Under the pieces are notes generated by a model, which searched no databases, was not told the DNA's origin, and was given only the letters and a program-made list of their open reading frames with translations. Shown piece by piece: positions 33,593-41,593 of a stretch of 59,728 nucleotides of DNA. The position numbers and the translations under genes were made by a program. The stretch is from Streptomyces sp. G44 (GTDB taxonomy: Bacteria; Actinomycetota; Actinomycetes; Streptomycetales; Streptomycetaceae). How positions within the stretch are numbered: position 1 is the stretch's first letter; each line of letters starts with the position of its first letter. The DNA is taken from assembly GCF_016905445.1 (NCBI RefSeq), contig NZ_JAFEXF010000022.1, positions 1 through 59,728 on the forward strand, in the 5' to 3' direction.

Positions 33593-33905
33593 AACGGTCT
33601 CCGTCCGTATACGACTGGCCGACGCTCAGTCACACCGCGTTGGATATCCCGCCCCACGCCGTACACGCCCTGTTCTCGGCCGAACTGCCGCGCCCCGCAA
33701 GCCGATGCGGATGCGGAGGCGGAGACTCAGGCAAATGCCTGAGTCTCCGGCCGTCCCGAAGGCGTCATCGGCGTCCGCGGCCTGATCCCCTTGAGTGAGC
33801 GGGTGAACACGCCCCGCCCCGTGGACTCGGGGGAGTCCCGTCACCACCACGCGTCACCCCGCATACGGCGATCCGTTGCATCGGCACGATTGGAGACGAA
33901 TCCCA
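33593..33905. other. Divergent regulatory region
   Basis: No gene is supported. The region holds the promoters of the LuxR regulator and the ATP-grasp operon and, near its middle, the perfect 28-bp palindrome at 33721-33748. Confidence 0.6.
33721..33748. promoter_or_regulatory. 28-bp perfect palindrome
   Basis: Arms GGAGACTCAGGCA (33721-33733) and TGCCTGAGTCTCC (33736-33748) are exact inverted copies around AA. The position between two divergent genes, not after a gene, favours an operator over a terminator. Its length suits a dimer of dimers or a long LuxR/TetR-type site. Confidence 0.7.
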
Positions 33906-35279
33906 GTGAGCAAGGTGCTGTTGGTCCATGCCAAGGGTGGTCCGCCGCTCGGTCACGTCCTGTCCCGGACGGCCGCGAAAGCGGACGTGCACCTGCTGGC
34001 GCTCAGCGCTCTTCCTCCCGCCGTGGCAGGCTCCGCCCGCAGACTGTGCGCCTCGGTGGTGACGCCCGCCGACGCGCACCACCACGACCTGGTGTCCCTC
34101 ATCGTCGCGCGGGCCGAGGCCGTGGGCGCGGACGCGGTGCTCACCTTCTCCGAGTACGCGGTCGTGGCCGTCGCCGAGGCCTGTGCGGCACTCGGTCTCG
34201 CGGGGGCGGGCAAGGCCGCCGCACTCGCCCGCGACAAGCGGCTGATGCGCCGCACCTGGCGTCAACAAGGGCTGCCACAGCCCGACTTCCGTTCCGTCGG
34301 CACGGAGGCCGACCTGCGCGCGGCGGCGCGCGCCCTGCCCGGCCCGCTGCTGCTCAAGGCGGCCTGGAGCGCCGGATCCACCGCCCACCGGATCATCCGC
34401 TCCCCGCACGAGGCGCCGGCCGCCTGGGCACGCGCCCGCGACGTCATGGCCGAATCGGCGCGCCTTGGCTACGCGGAGCTGCATGTGGCCGAGGCCGACG
34501 CGCACTACGTGGTCGAGCAGATCGTCACCGGCACCGCCTCCGACTGGTTCGACGAACCCGGCTGGGGCGACTACGTCAGCGTCGAGGGCGTCGTCGCCGA
34601 CGGCGTCTTCCGCCCGGTCTGCCTCAGCGGCCGCATGCCCACCGTCGAGCCGTTCACCGAACGCGCGAGCATCACCCCCGCCCCGCTGGCCGCGTTTGCC
34701 CAGGAGCGGATCGTGGACCTGGCGCGGCGCGCCGTCGACGCCCTCGGCCTGCGCGACTGCGGAACCCACACCGAGATCAAGCTCGGCGCCGACGGCCGCA
34801 TGTGGCTCATCGAGACGGCCGCCCGGTTCGGCGGCGCGATGACCGTGCCGCAGATCGAGGAGGTCTTCGGACTCGACCTCGTCGGCATGCTCGTCGACCA
34901 CCTCCTCGAACGCCCGGTGGAGTGGCCCGAGCGGGCCCTCGCCCCGGAGCAGGCCCGCGGCGCGGCGGGCTCCCTCGTCGTCCTGGCGGTCGACGGCCAC
35001 GGCCGCGCCTGGCCCGACCGCAGGGTCTGGGACTTCCCCGCCGTCTCGGCGGACGCGCCGCTCAGCCGGGGCAGCGTCCTCTCCGTGGTCGCGGAGAGTT
35101 CGCTCGCCGACGGCAGTGTCGTGCCGGTGTACGACCCGGCCGCGGGCGCCAACACCATGGCCGCCCTGTGCCTGCTCTCCGCCGCCGACGCGCAAACCGT
35201 GCTCCGCGACTTCGAGTCCCTGGTGGACGCCCTGCCCCGGGTGCTGCCCGCCGCCCGGCCCGAGGAGGTCCCGGCATGA
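33906..35279 (+). CDS. ATP-grasp ligase
   Basis: A 457-residue ATP-grasp enzyme, the class that activates a carboxylate as acyl phosphate and joins it to an amine or thiol. The N-terminal lobe (KVLLVHAKGGPPLGHVLSR) has a Rossmann-like start. LARDKRLMRRTWRQQGLPQP opens the ATP-grasp domain, LLLKAAWSAGST holds the ATP-binding Lys, VVEQIVTG the hinge, and THTEIKLGADGRMWLIETAAR the metal-binding acid region. It most resembles L-amino-acid ligases and biosynthetic ATP-grasp proteins. Substrates are unknown. GTG 33906 follows GGAGACG. Its stop overlaps the start of the dikinase-like gene. Confidence 0.88.
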   Translation: MSKVLLVHAKGGPPLGHVLSRTAAKADVHLLALSALPPAVAGSARRLCASVVTPADAHHHDLVSLIVARAEAVGADAVLTFSEYAVVAVAEACAALGLAGAGKAAALARDKRLMRRTWRQQGLPQPDFRSVGTEADLRAAARALPGPLLLKAAWSAGSTAHRIIRSPHEAPAAWARARDVMAESARLGYAELHVAEADAHYVVEQIVTGTASDWFDEPGWGDYVSVEGVVADGVFRPVCLSGRMPTVEPFTERASITPAPLAAFAQERIVDLARRAVDALGLRDCGTHTEIKLGADGRMWLIETAARFGGAMTVPQIEEVFGLDLVGMLVDHLLERPVEWPERALAPEQARGAAGSLVVLAVDGHGRAWPDRRVWDFPAVSADAPLSRGSVLSVVAESSLADGSVVPVYDPAAGANTMAALCLLSAADAQTVLRDFESLVDALPRVLPAARPEEVPA

Positions 35280-37312
35280 CCGCCCCACTGCTCACCGACA
35301 CCGCCGGCACCGACGCCGAATCGGCCACCGACCGCACGGTCATCGGCGGGAACCTCTCCCTGCCGCTGTTCCGCACCCTCTCCGGGGTCCTCGCGGGGCA
35401 TCCGTACCTCAAGGTCGTCGTCGACCGCGCCGAGAACACCTGGCACCTCCTCGACACCACCGCCCACCCCTTCCACGTCGACTACATCGCCACCCGCGTC
35501 CTCGGCATGGACCTCGCCGCACTCGACGCGGAACTGGACGCGTTCAACGCCTCCGTCTACCAGGACCCCGACCGCCGCTTCCTGCTCGGTGTGCTGTCGC
35601 TGCACACCGGCGAGGAGGGCGAGGGCCGCGAACGCACCTTCCTCGTCCTGGAGACGACCGAGGCCGACACCATGCACGGCCAACTGCTGTCCTTCTTCTA
35701 CGACTTCGTACGCGCCCGGGTCGACGGCAGGCTGCCGCTGCTCCTCAAACCCGCCAACCACGGGCAGGAGGAGGAACTGGCGGCGATCAGCGAACAGCGC
35801 GTGCCCCGCATCCTTGGCCACGAACTCTTCGGCTCCCGGACCCGGACACCCCTCAACCCCGGCGAGGCCACCGGGCGGCTGCGGTACTTCCGTACCCACG
35901 ACGAGTACACGGCCTACAGGCAGGCCGCGGAGACCGCGCTCGGCTGGGCGGACATCGTGGCCATGCCGTGCCTGCCGGACGACGTGCCCCGGGTGGCCGG
36001 ATTCGTCAACACCGCGCCGATCACACCGCTCTCCCACACCAACGTCCTCGCCTCCGGCTGGGGCATCCCCAACGCCGTCGTGCGCGACCTGGAGCAGCTC
36101 GTCGCGCGGGACGGCCTGGACGGCGCGTGGGTCCGCTACCGGGTCCGCGAGGACGAGATAACGCTGGAGCGCCTCGACCACGAGCCCGCCCTGCGGGCCC
36201 CGGCCTGGCATCAGCAGCGCATCCGCCTCGAACCGCCGCTCCTCGAAGACACCCCGGTCCTGGCCCTGCACCGGCTGCGCGCCGCGGACAGCGACCGCTA
36301 CGGCACCAAGGCGGCCAACCTCGGCGAGCTGCACCACGTCCTCGACAGCCGAACGGCCGACCTGACCGCGTTCCACGGGCGGCCCCGCCCGCCGCGCGAG
36401 AACCTGTACGGGCATCTCGCGGCCCGCCTGGGCCTCAGCGGCGCTTCCGCCACGGACACACTCCGCACGAAGGCCGCCGACTTCGTGGCCGCGACGGTGG
36501 GAGCCCCGGACGGCGTCGCGCTGCCCTTCGCGCTGCAACAGCGCTTCCTGACCGCGTCCCCCGCGCTCCAGCAGGGCATCGGCAAACTCAAGATGGCCCT
36601 CGAACTCGACGCCACCGACGTCCTGGACTCGCTGTGCCTGCAACTCCAGCACCTGATCCGGCACACACCCGTCCCCGAGCCGGTCACGCGCCGGATCATC
36701 CAGGCCTTCCCCGCCTCCGCCGGACCGAGCGGCCGCCTGGTGGTGCGCTCCTCCTCCAACGCCGAGGACCTGCCCGGCTTCTCCGCGGCGGGCGTCTACG
36801 ACTCCGTCACCACCGTCCACGGCACCGGCGAACTCCTGGACGCCGTACGCCAGGTGTGGGCCTCGCTCCTCTCACCCCGCAGCGTGCGCCTGCGCCACCA
36901 GGTCGGCATCTCCCTGGACGACACGTACATGGGCGTCATCGTCCAGGAGTACCTGCCCGCCCGCCTCGGCGGCGTCCTGGTGACCTGCGACCCGACCCGC
37001 CGCGAGGACTTCCGCAACGTCTACCTCAACTGTTCCCCCGGCTCCCCGGAGCAGGTCGTGGACGGCTCGGTCCTGCCGCAGCAGTACCTGTACAACACCG
37101 TGGAGGGCGGCGGCCGCACCGTCGCCCTGGGCTCCTGGGGCGAGAAGCTCTCCGCCGCCACCCGCGCCCGCCTCGCCGACCTGTCCCTGGCCGGGCGGCT
37201 CCTTCAGTCCCACTTCAGCCGGCCCGACGTGGACATGCCGCTGGACATCGAGTGGCTGATGACCGACCGCGGCGACTTCCGGCTGGTCCAGATCCGCCCG
37301 TACGCGCTGTGA
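35276..37312 (+). CDS. Dikinase-like protein: phosphohistidine-type domain followed by PEP/pyruvate-binding ATP domain
   Basis: A 678-residue protein related to PEP synthase and pyruvate phosphate dikinase but with domains in the reverse order. Residues about 341-678 are the ATP-binding PPDK_N-type domain (RYGTKAANLGELHHVL, RSSSNAEDLPGFSAAGVYDS near 488-507, final DIEWLMTDRGDFRLVQIRP). Upstream, APITPLSHTNVLASGWGIPN (247-266) resembles the mobile phosphohistidine domain, with His254 as candidate phospho-carrier. The His-then-ATP order is that of glucan water dikinase. Residues 1-240 are unassigned. It overlaps both neighbours (ATGA, GTGA), so the three proteins are co-produced. It may phosphorylate an intermediate made by the ATP-grasp ligase. 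Confidence 0.82.
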   Translation: MTAPLLTDTAGTDAESATDRTVIGGNLSLPLFRTLSGVLAGHPYLKVVVDRAENTWHLLDTTAHPFHVDYIATRVLGMDLAALDAELDAFNASVYQDPDRRFLLGVLSLHTGEEGEGRERTFLVLETTEADTMHGQLLSFFYDFVRARVDGRLPLLLKPANHGQEEELAAISEQRVPRILGHELFGSRTRTPLNPGEATGRLRYFRTHDEYTAYRQAAETALGWADIVAMPCLPDDVPRVAGFVNTAPITPLSHTNVLASGWGIPNAVVRDLEQLVARDGLDGAWVRYRVREDEITLERLDHEPALRAPAWHQQRIRLEPPLLEDTPVLALHRLRAADSDRYGTKAANLGELHHVLDSRTADLTAFHGRPRPPRENLYGHLAARLGLSGASATDTLRTKAADFVAATVGAPDGVALPFALQQRFLTASPALQQGIGKLKMALELDATDVLDSLCLQLQHLIRHTPVPEPVTRRIIQAFPASAGPSGRLVVRSSSNAEDLPGFSAAGVYDSVTTVHGTGELLDAVRQVWASLLSPRSVRLRHQVGISLDDTYMGVIVQEYLPARLGGVLVTCDPTRREDFRNVYLNCSPGSPEQVVDGSVLPQQYLYNTVEGGGRTVALGSWGEKLSAATRARLADLSLAGRLLQSHFSRPDVDMPLDIEWLMTDRGDFRLVQIRPYAL

Positions 37313-38631
37313 GGCCGCGTACCCGCCGACAGGGGACGGCCACCGGCCTGACCGACACCGCCCGCCGCGTCATCCGTCTCAACTACGGCTTCCAGCTGCT
37401 GTTCAACCTGCTGTGGTGGATGCCGGTGTTCTACGCCTACCAGAAGGAGGCCGGCCTCTCGGACGCGCAGATCTTCGGCATCCAGAGCATCTACTACGTG
37501 GCCTTCTGCCTCTTCGAGATCCCGACCGGCCTGATCGCCGACCGCATCGGCACCCGCAACTGCCTGCGCGCCGGAGCGGTGGTCATGACCGCGGCGAACC
37601 TCGCCCCGGTGATCAGCGCCTCCTCCACGGGATTCCTCGTCCACTTCCTCGCCATCGCCGCGGGCCGTTCCCTCACCTCGGGAGCGGCCAGCGCCTACCT
37701 GTACGACGGCCTGCGCGCCGAGAAGTGCGACGAGCACTACCTGCGGGCGGAGGGCACCGCCCGCGCGCTCGGGCTGATCGCGAAGGTCGTGTGCTGGCCG
37801 CTGGTCGGCCCCCTGATGGCCGTGGCGCACCCGGCGCCGTACGTACTCAGTGCCGCGAGCGCCGCGGGCTCCCTCGCCTGCGCCGTCGCCCTGCCCCGCC
37901 TCGCGACGGCGGGCGGCAGCACGGGGCGCGCGAGCGGCGGCGCGTTCCTGCGGGACGCGGGCGCCGCGCTGCGCTGCGTCGCCGCCTCACGGTGGCTGGC
38001 CCTGGTGATGGCGCAGGGCGTGGCGGTCTTCACGCTCTCCCGGATCTGCCAGGTCAACCTCTTCCAGCCGATCCTGCTCGACCACGGCATCGCGGAGGCC
38101 TCGCACGGTGGTGTGATGGCGGCGATGACGGTGGCGGAGGCGGTGGCGTCGGCCCGCCCGCAGTGGCTCGGCCGCCGCCTGCCACCGGTCGCCTGGGTCT
38201 CCCTCCTCAGCCTCGCGCTGGCGGGCAGCCTGGCCGCCATGACACTCGGCGGGCCGTGGGCCGTCGTCGCGCTGCTCTGCCTGTTCGCCGCCGCGACCGG
38301 CTTCGCGTACCCCGTCCAGCGGAAGCTGGTGAACGACGCCGTGCCGCCGCGCGCCCCGCGCGCCACGCTGCTCTCGGTGGAGAGCATCGTGGACCGCGCG
38401 GTGTGCGCGCTGGCCGCGATCGCCGCGGGCGCCTACCTCGCCGCAGGACGCCTGGACGCACTGCTGTGGCACAGTGCCCTCGCCACGGCGGTGCTGCTCG
38501 GGATCTTCCAACTGCTGCTGCTGCGCGGCGGGGCGGGCAGGCGGACGGCCACCGCCGGCCAGGCCCGCCCGGCCCCGACGGGCCGGGCGGCGGAAGCCAC
38601 GGGCGATACGGCCGCCCGGCCGGCGCCATGA
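37309..38631 (+). CDS. MFS transporter of the ATP-grasp operon
   Basis: A 440-residue major facilitator transporter with about twelve membrane segments. The first pair (NYGFQLLFNLLWWMPVFYAY, then IYYVAFCLFEIPTGLIADRIG) includes the MFS motif A region GLIADRIGTRNCLRAG. The C-terminal 45 residues are polar and Pro/Ala-rich. The GTG start overlaps the stop of the dikinase-like gene. As the last gene of this three-gene operon it probably exports the product, or imports a substrate. Confidence 0.88.
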   Translation: MRPRTRRQGTATGLTDTARRVIRLNYGFQLLFNLLWWMPVFYAYQKEAGLSDAQIFGIQSIYYVAFCLFEIPTGLIADRIGTRNCLRAGAVVMTAANLAPVISASSTGFLVHFLAIAAGRSLTSGAASAYLYDGLRAEKCDEHYLRAEGTARALGLIAKVVCWPLVGPLMAVAHPAPYVLSAASAAGSLACAVALPRLATAGGSTGRASGGAFLRDAGAALRCVAASRWLALVMAQGVAVFTLSRICQVNLFQPILLDHGIAEASHGGVMAAMTVAEAVASARPQWLGRRLPPVAWVSLLSLALAGSLAAMTLGGPWAVVALLCLFAAATGFAYPVQRKLVNDAVPPRAPRATLLSVESIVDRAVCALAAIAAGAYLAAGRLDALLWHSALATAVLLGIFQLLLLRGGAGRRTATAGQARPAPTGRAAEATGDTAARPAP

Positions 38632-38703
38632 GCCGCAGGCGCGGGGGCGCGGTGATGGCGCGCGCCGTCACCCGCGTCTCCTCCGGGGCACGCTCCGGGT
38701 GGG

Positions 38704-40338
38704 TCAGGAGCGGGCTCGCCGCGGGCGGCGGGCGGCGCCGTCCGGGTCCGGGTCCACCCGCTGGATGCGGGCGCGCCGTACGACCTCCGGCCCCGTCCCG
38801 GCGGCCTCGCGGACCAGGGCGGGTCCGTCCCAGTCGGTGGGCCAGCCGTGCCACAGCCGCAGCTTCCCGTCCACGAAGACCGCGGTGATCTGGTCGCGGC
38901 CGGCCAGCCGGACCAGCTCCCACGACAGGTCGTAGGACGGCGTGAGTTCGGGCACCCGGAGGTCGACGAGCAGGAAGTCGGCGGCCTTGCCGACGGCGAT
39001 CTCACCCGTCACGTCGCCGAGTCCGAGGGCGTCGGCGCTCAGGGCGGTGGCGTGGTCGAGCCACGTCCTGCCGGCGCCGCACGCGGAGTCGCCGGACAGC
39101 AGGCCGTGGGCCAGGCGCTGGGCGCTCTCCGCGGCGTCGGTCAGACGGAAGCCGTCACCGCGGGTGCCGTCGGTACCGGTTCCGAAGCGGATGCCCATGG
39201 CCCGCCACATCATGGCGTGCGCGACACCGTTGCCCTTCCAGGCGCTGGCCACCGGGTTGTAGCTGAGCGCGGCGCCGGTGTCGGCGAGCATGCGCATCTC
39301 GTCGGGGGTGAGCAGGGTGGCGTGCGAGCCCAGGGTGTGGGCGTTGAGGGCGCCGATGTGGTGCAGGTAGGACACCGGACGGCGGCCCACGCTCTTGAGC
39401 GAGCGTTCCACGCCGGCCAGGTGTTCGTTGACGTGGATCTGAAAGACCGCGCCGGCCTCCGCGCACAGGTCGGCGGTCTTCTTCAGTACCTCGGCGGTGG
39501 CGTTCTCGGGGACGGGTATCGCCAGCGAGGGGTGGATCAGCCGGGAGCCGTGGAAGCGCTCCAGGTGTTCCTTGCCGCCCTTTCCGTCGGAGACGACCTT
39601 GGACAGCACGCAGCGCAGCCCGGCCTCCTGGGCGGCCTTGGCGACGACGCCCACGTCGACGGGGGCGCGGGTTCCGGCGTCGGCGGCGGTGGTGAACCCG
39701 CCGCGCAGTGCCTCCAGGGCCGCGAGCTTCGCCGAGAGGTGGGCGGTCTCCTCGTCCAGGGCGTGTTCCAGCGGCTCCCAGACGGTCTTGAAGATCTCCG
39801 ACGGCTGCCCGAACGCCTGGGCCTTGCCGAAGCTCTGCGTCAGGTGGTGGTGGGCGTCGACGAAGCCGGGCATGAGCAGATGGCCCTTCAGCCGTACCGT
39901 GCGGGCGTCCCGGTGCGCGCCGGTGAGCTCGCGGACCGGCCCGACGGCCCGGAAAGCGCCGTCCTGGACGAGCACCGCGCGGTCCTTGACCGGTCCCTCG
40001 GGCAGCAGGACGACGTCCGGTACGAGCAGCAGGCGCTTGCGGCCTTGGAAGTCCTGCGGACCGAAGGGGCGGTGGGGCTCGGGGTGATGGCTGCGGCCGC
40101 CGTGGTCATGGTGGTCACCGGGGCCGTCCTGATCGCCGCGTTCGCCGTGACTGTCACGGCCGGTGGCGGCCACCGGCGCCGCTCCGGTGGCGCCCAAGAG
40201 ACCGCCCGCGCCCGCCAGTCCGGCCCCGACGACGAAGCCCCGACGCCCCACGCCGCGCGCCTCGCCGCCCGTGCGGCCCTCCGCGCCGTACCCGCGCTCC
40301 TCGCCCGACGGCCTGTCCTGCCACGCCTGCTGCACCAC
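38704..40338 (-). CDS. Exported amidohydrolase / deaminase-like protein
   Basis: A 544-residue metal-dependent hydrolase of the amidohydrolase superfamily, closest in pattern to cytosine/guanine deaminase and chlorohydrolase-type members. GFVDAHHHLTQSFGK carries the HxH metal site, FQIHVNEHLAGVE a metal His, SHATLLTPDEM a further His, and RFGTGTDGTRGDG the metal Asp. GVGRRGFVVGAGLAGAGG near residues 28-45 is a Tat-type signal. A His/Asp-rich linker follows the signal. The GTG at 40338 has GAAGGAG with a 6-base spacer. It is convergent with the ATP-grasp operon and divergent from the GntR-MFS pair. Confidence 0.87.
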   Translation of the reverse strand: MVQQAWQDRPSGEERGYGAEGRTGGEARGVGRRGFVVGAGLAGAGGLLGATGAAPVAATGRDSHGERGDQDGPGDHHDHGGRSHHPEPHRPFGPQDFQGRKRLLLVPDVVLLPEGPVKDRAVLVQDGAFRAVGPVRELTGAHRDARTVRLKGHLLMPGFVDAHHHLTQSFGKAQAFGQPSEIFKTVWEPLEHALDEETAHLSAKLAALEALRGGFTTAADAGTRAPVDVGVVAKAAQEAGLRCVLSKVVSDGKGGKEHLERFHGSRLIHPSLAIPVPENATAEVLKKTADLCAEAGAVFQIHVNEHLAGVERSLKSVGRRPVSYLHHIGALNAHTLGSHATLLTPDEMRMLADTGAALSYNPVASAWKGNGVAHAMMWRAMGIRFGTGTDGTRGDGFRLTDAAESAQRLAHGLLSGDSACGAGRTWLDHATALSADALGLGDVTGEIAVGKAADFLLVDLRVPELTPSYDLSWELVRLAGRDQITAVFVDGKLRLWHGWPTDWDGPALVREAAGTGPEVVRRARIQRVDPDPDGAARRPRRARS

Positions 40339-40708
40339 CGCACGCTCCTTCGTGTCCGCACAGGGAAGGCCCGGCCGCACGGGGCGGCCGAGCCGAGCGC
40401 TGACCCTAAGCGAGCCCGTAGAGCGGAACAAGAGTTTCGACAGATGGAACTGGAGGGAGAGGTTCGGATCCATCCCCTGACCGCCTTCACTTGTCGGCGC
40501 CGACGCGGCGGCTGGGTGGCGCAACGCCTCCACGCCCCCTGGCCCGCCGCACGTCACGAGCGTCGCCGCAGGTCAGAGTAGGTGGCGTAACGTCCAGGAA
40601 ATGTGGGCGCCCTAGGTTGCACGGGATGCCGCACGGACGCGACGGGCAGCGGCACGGCCTCCGGTGGCAGACGGCCCGTTCCGACCCCGACGCGCAGGGA
40701 GATCCCAG
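40339..40708. other. Divergent intergenic region
   Basis: No gene is supported. It holds a good minus-strand promoter (40403-40431) for the amidohydrolase. The promoter of the GntR gene could not be pinned down; no clear GntR palindrome was found. Confidence 0.5.
40403..40431 (-). promoter_or_regulatory. HrdB-type promoter of the amidohydrolase gene
   Basis: On the minus strand TTGTTC (40426-40431) and TAGGGT (40403-40408) are separated by 17 bases, close to the principal-sigma consensus of Streptomyces. The -10 lies about 65 bases before the GTG start, leaving room for the ribosome binding site. Confidence 0.55.
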
Positions 40709-41593
40709 GTGAACGTCTCGCCCAGCGAGCCCGCGCCCCCGGAAAGCCGACGGCGGACCCGGGCGGACCGGGCCCGGCAGGTCGCCGAAGTGCTGCGCCG
40801 TCAGATCGCCTCCGGGGCGTTCGCCTCGGGCCTGCTCCCGGACGAGCGGGTGCTGATCGCCGACTTCGCGGTGTCACGCAACACCGTCCGCGAGGCACTG
40901 GGCGTACTGCGCGACGAAGGCGTGATCGAACGGCGCCAGGGCGTGGGCACGGTGATCGTATGGCGGCCCTACGAGCACACCCTGGAGCGGCTGACCGGCC
41001 TGGCCGAAACGCTGCGCACGCACGGCGAGGTGGTCAATCAGGTGCGGATAGCGGACATGGTGCGCCCGCCCGGCGAGGTGGCGCGCAAGCTGCACGTCCC
41101 CGAGGGCGGCCGGGTGGCACACATCGAACGGCTGCGGCTGCTGGACGGTGTGCCGCTGTCCCTGGACCTGACCTACCTGGCCGCGGACATCGGGGAGCCG
41201 CTGCTCGACGCCGACCTCGCCGGGCGGGACCTGTTCGGCCTCATCGAGCAGTCCACCGGCGGCCGGCTCGGCTCGGCGAGCGTCACCGTGCACGCGGTGG
41301 TCGGCGACCCGCACACGTGCGCGCTGCTGGACATCCCGGCCGGTTCGGCGCTGTTCACCGTCGAACGGCTGACCAGACTGCCCGACGGGCGCCCGGTGGA
41401 CCTGGAGTACCTGCGCATCCGGGGCGACCGGCTCGCGTTCCGCGCCGAACTGGTGCGCGCCGACCCGGAGTCGTGCGCCGCCCCCGATCCGGAGCCGTAC
41501 GCCCTCCGCGCCCCCAACCCCGCCGCGAGCCCGAATCCCGCTCCGAGCCCGAACGTCGCCGCTGCTCCGTACGCCACCGGAGGCGAGCGGTGA
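40709..41593 (+). CDS. GntR-family regulator with UTRA domain
   Basis: A 294-residue GntR/HutC-type regulator. The winged helix is at about residues 18-82 (RQVAEVLRRQIASGAFASGL, then FAVSRNTVREALGVLRDEGV). The UTRA effector domain covers about 105-245 (ARKLHVPEGGRVAHIERLRL, then LLDIPAGSALFTVERL). The last 35 residues are a Pro/Asn/Ala-rich repeat tail (NPAASPNPAPSPN), not part of the family. The GTG at 40709 follows GGGAG by 7 bases. It overlaps the MFS exporter (GTGA), so it probably controls that exporter in response to a small ligand. Confidence 0.9.
   Translation: MNVSPSEPAPPESRRRTRADRARQVAEVLRRQIASGAFASGLLPDERVLIADFAVSRNTVREALGVLRDEGVIERRQGVGTVIVWRPYEHTLERLTGLAETLRTHGEVVNQVRIADMVRPPGEVARKLHVPEGGRVAHIERLRLLDGVPLSLDLTYLAADIGEPLLDADLAGRDLFGLIEQSTGGRLGSASVTVHAVVGDPHTCALLDIPAGSALFTVERLTRLPDGRPVDLEYLRIRGDRLAFRAELVRADPESCAAPDPEPYALRAPNPAASPNPAPSPNVAAAPYATGGER

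Noticed and set aside
35116..37308. Upstream extension of the MFS transporter frame
   Set aside because: Before 37309 the frame is Arg/Pro-rich and overlaps the dikinase-like gene in another frame; membrane-protein sequence starts only after the GTG at 37309.
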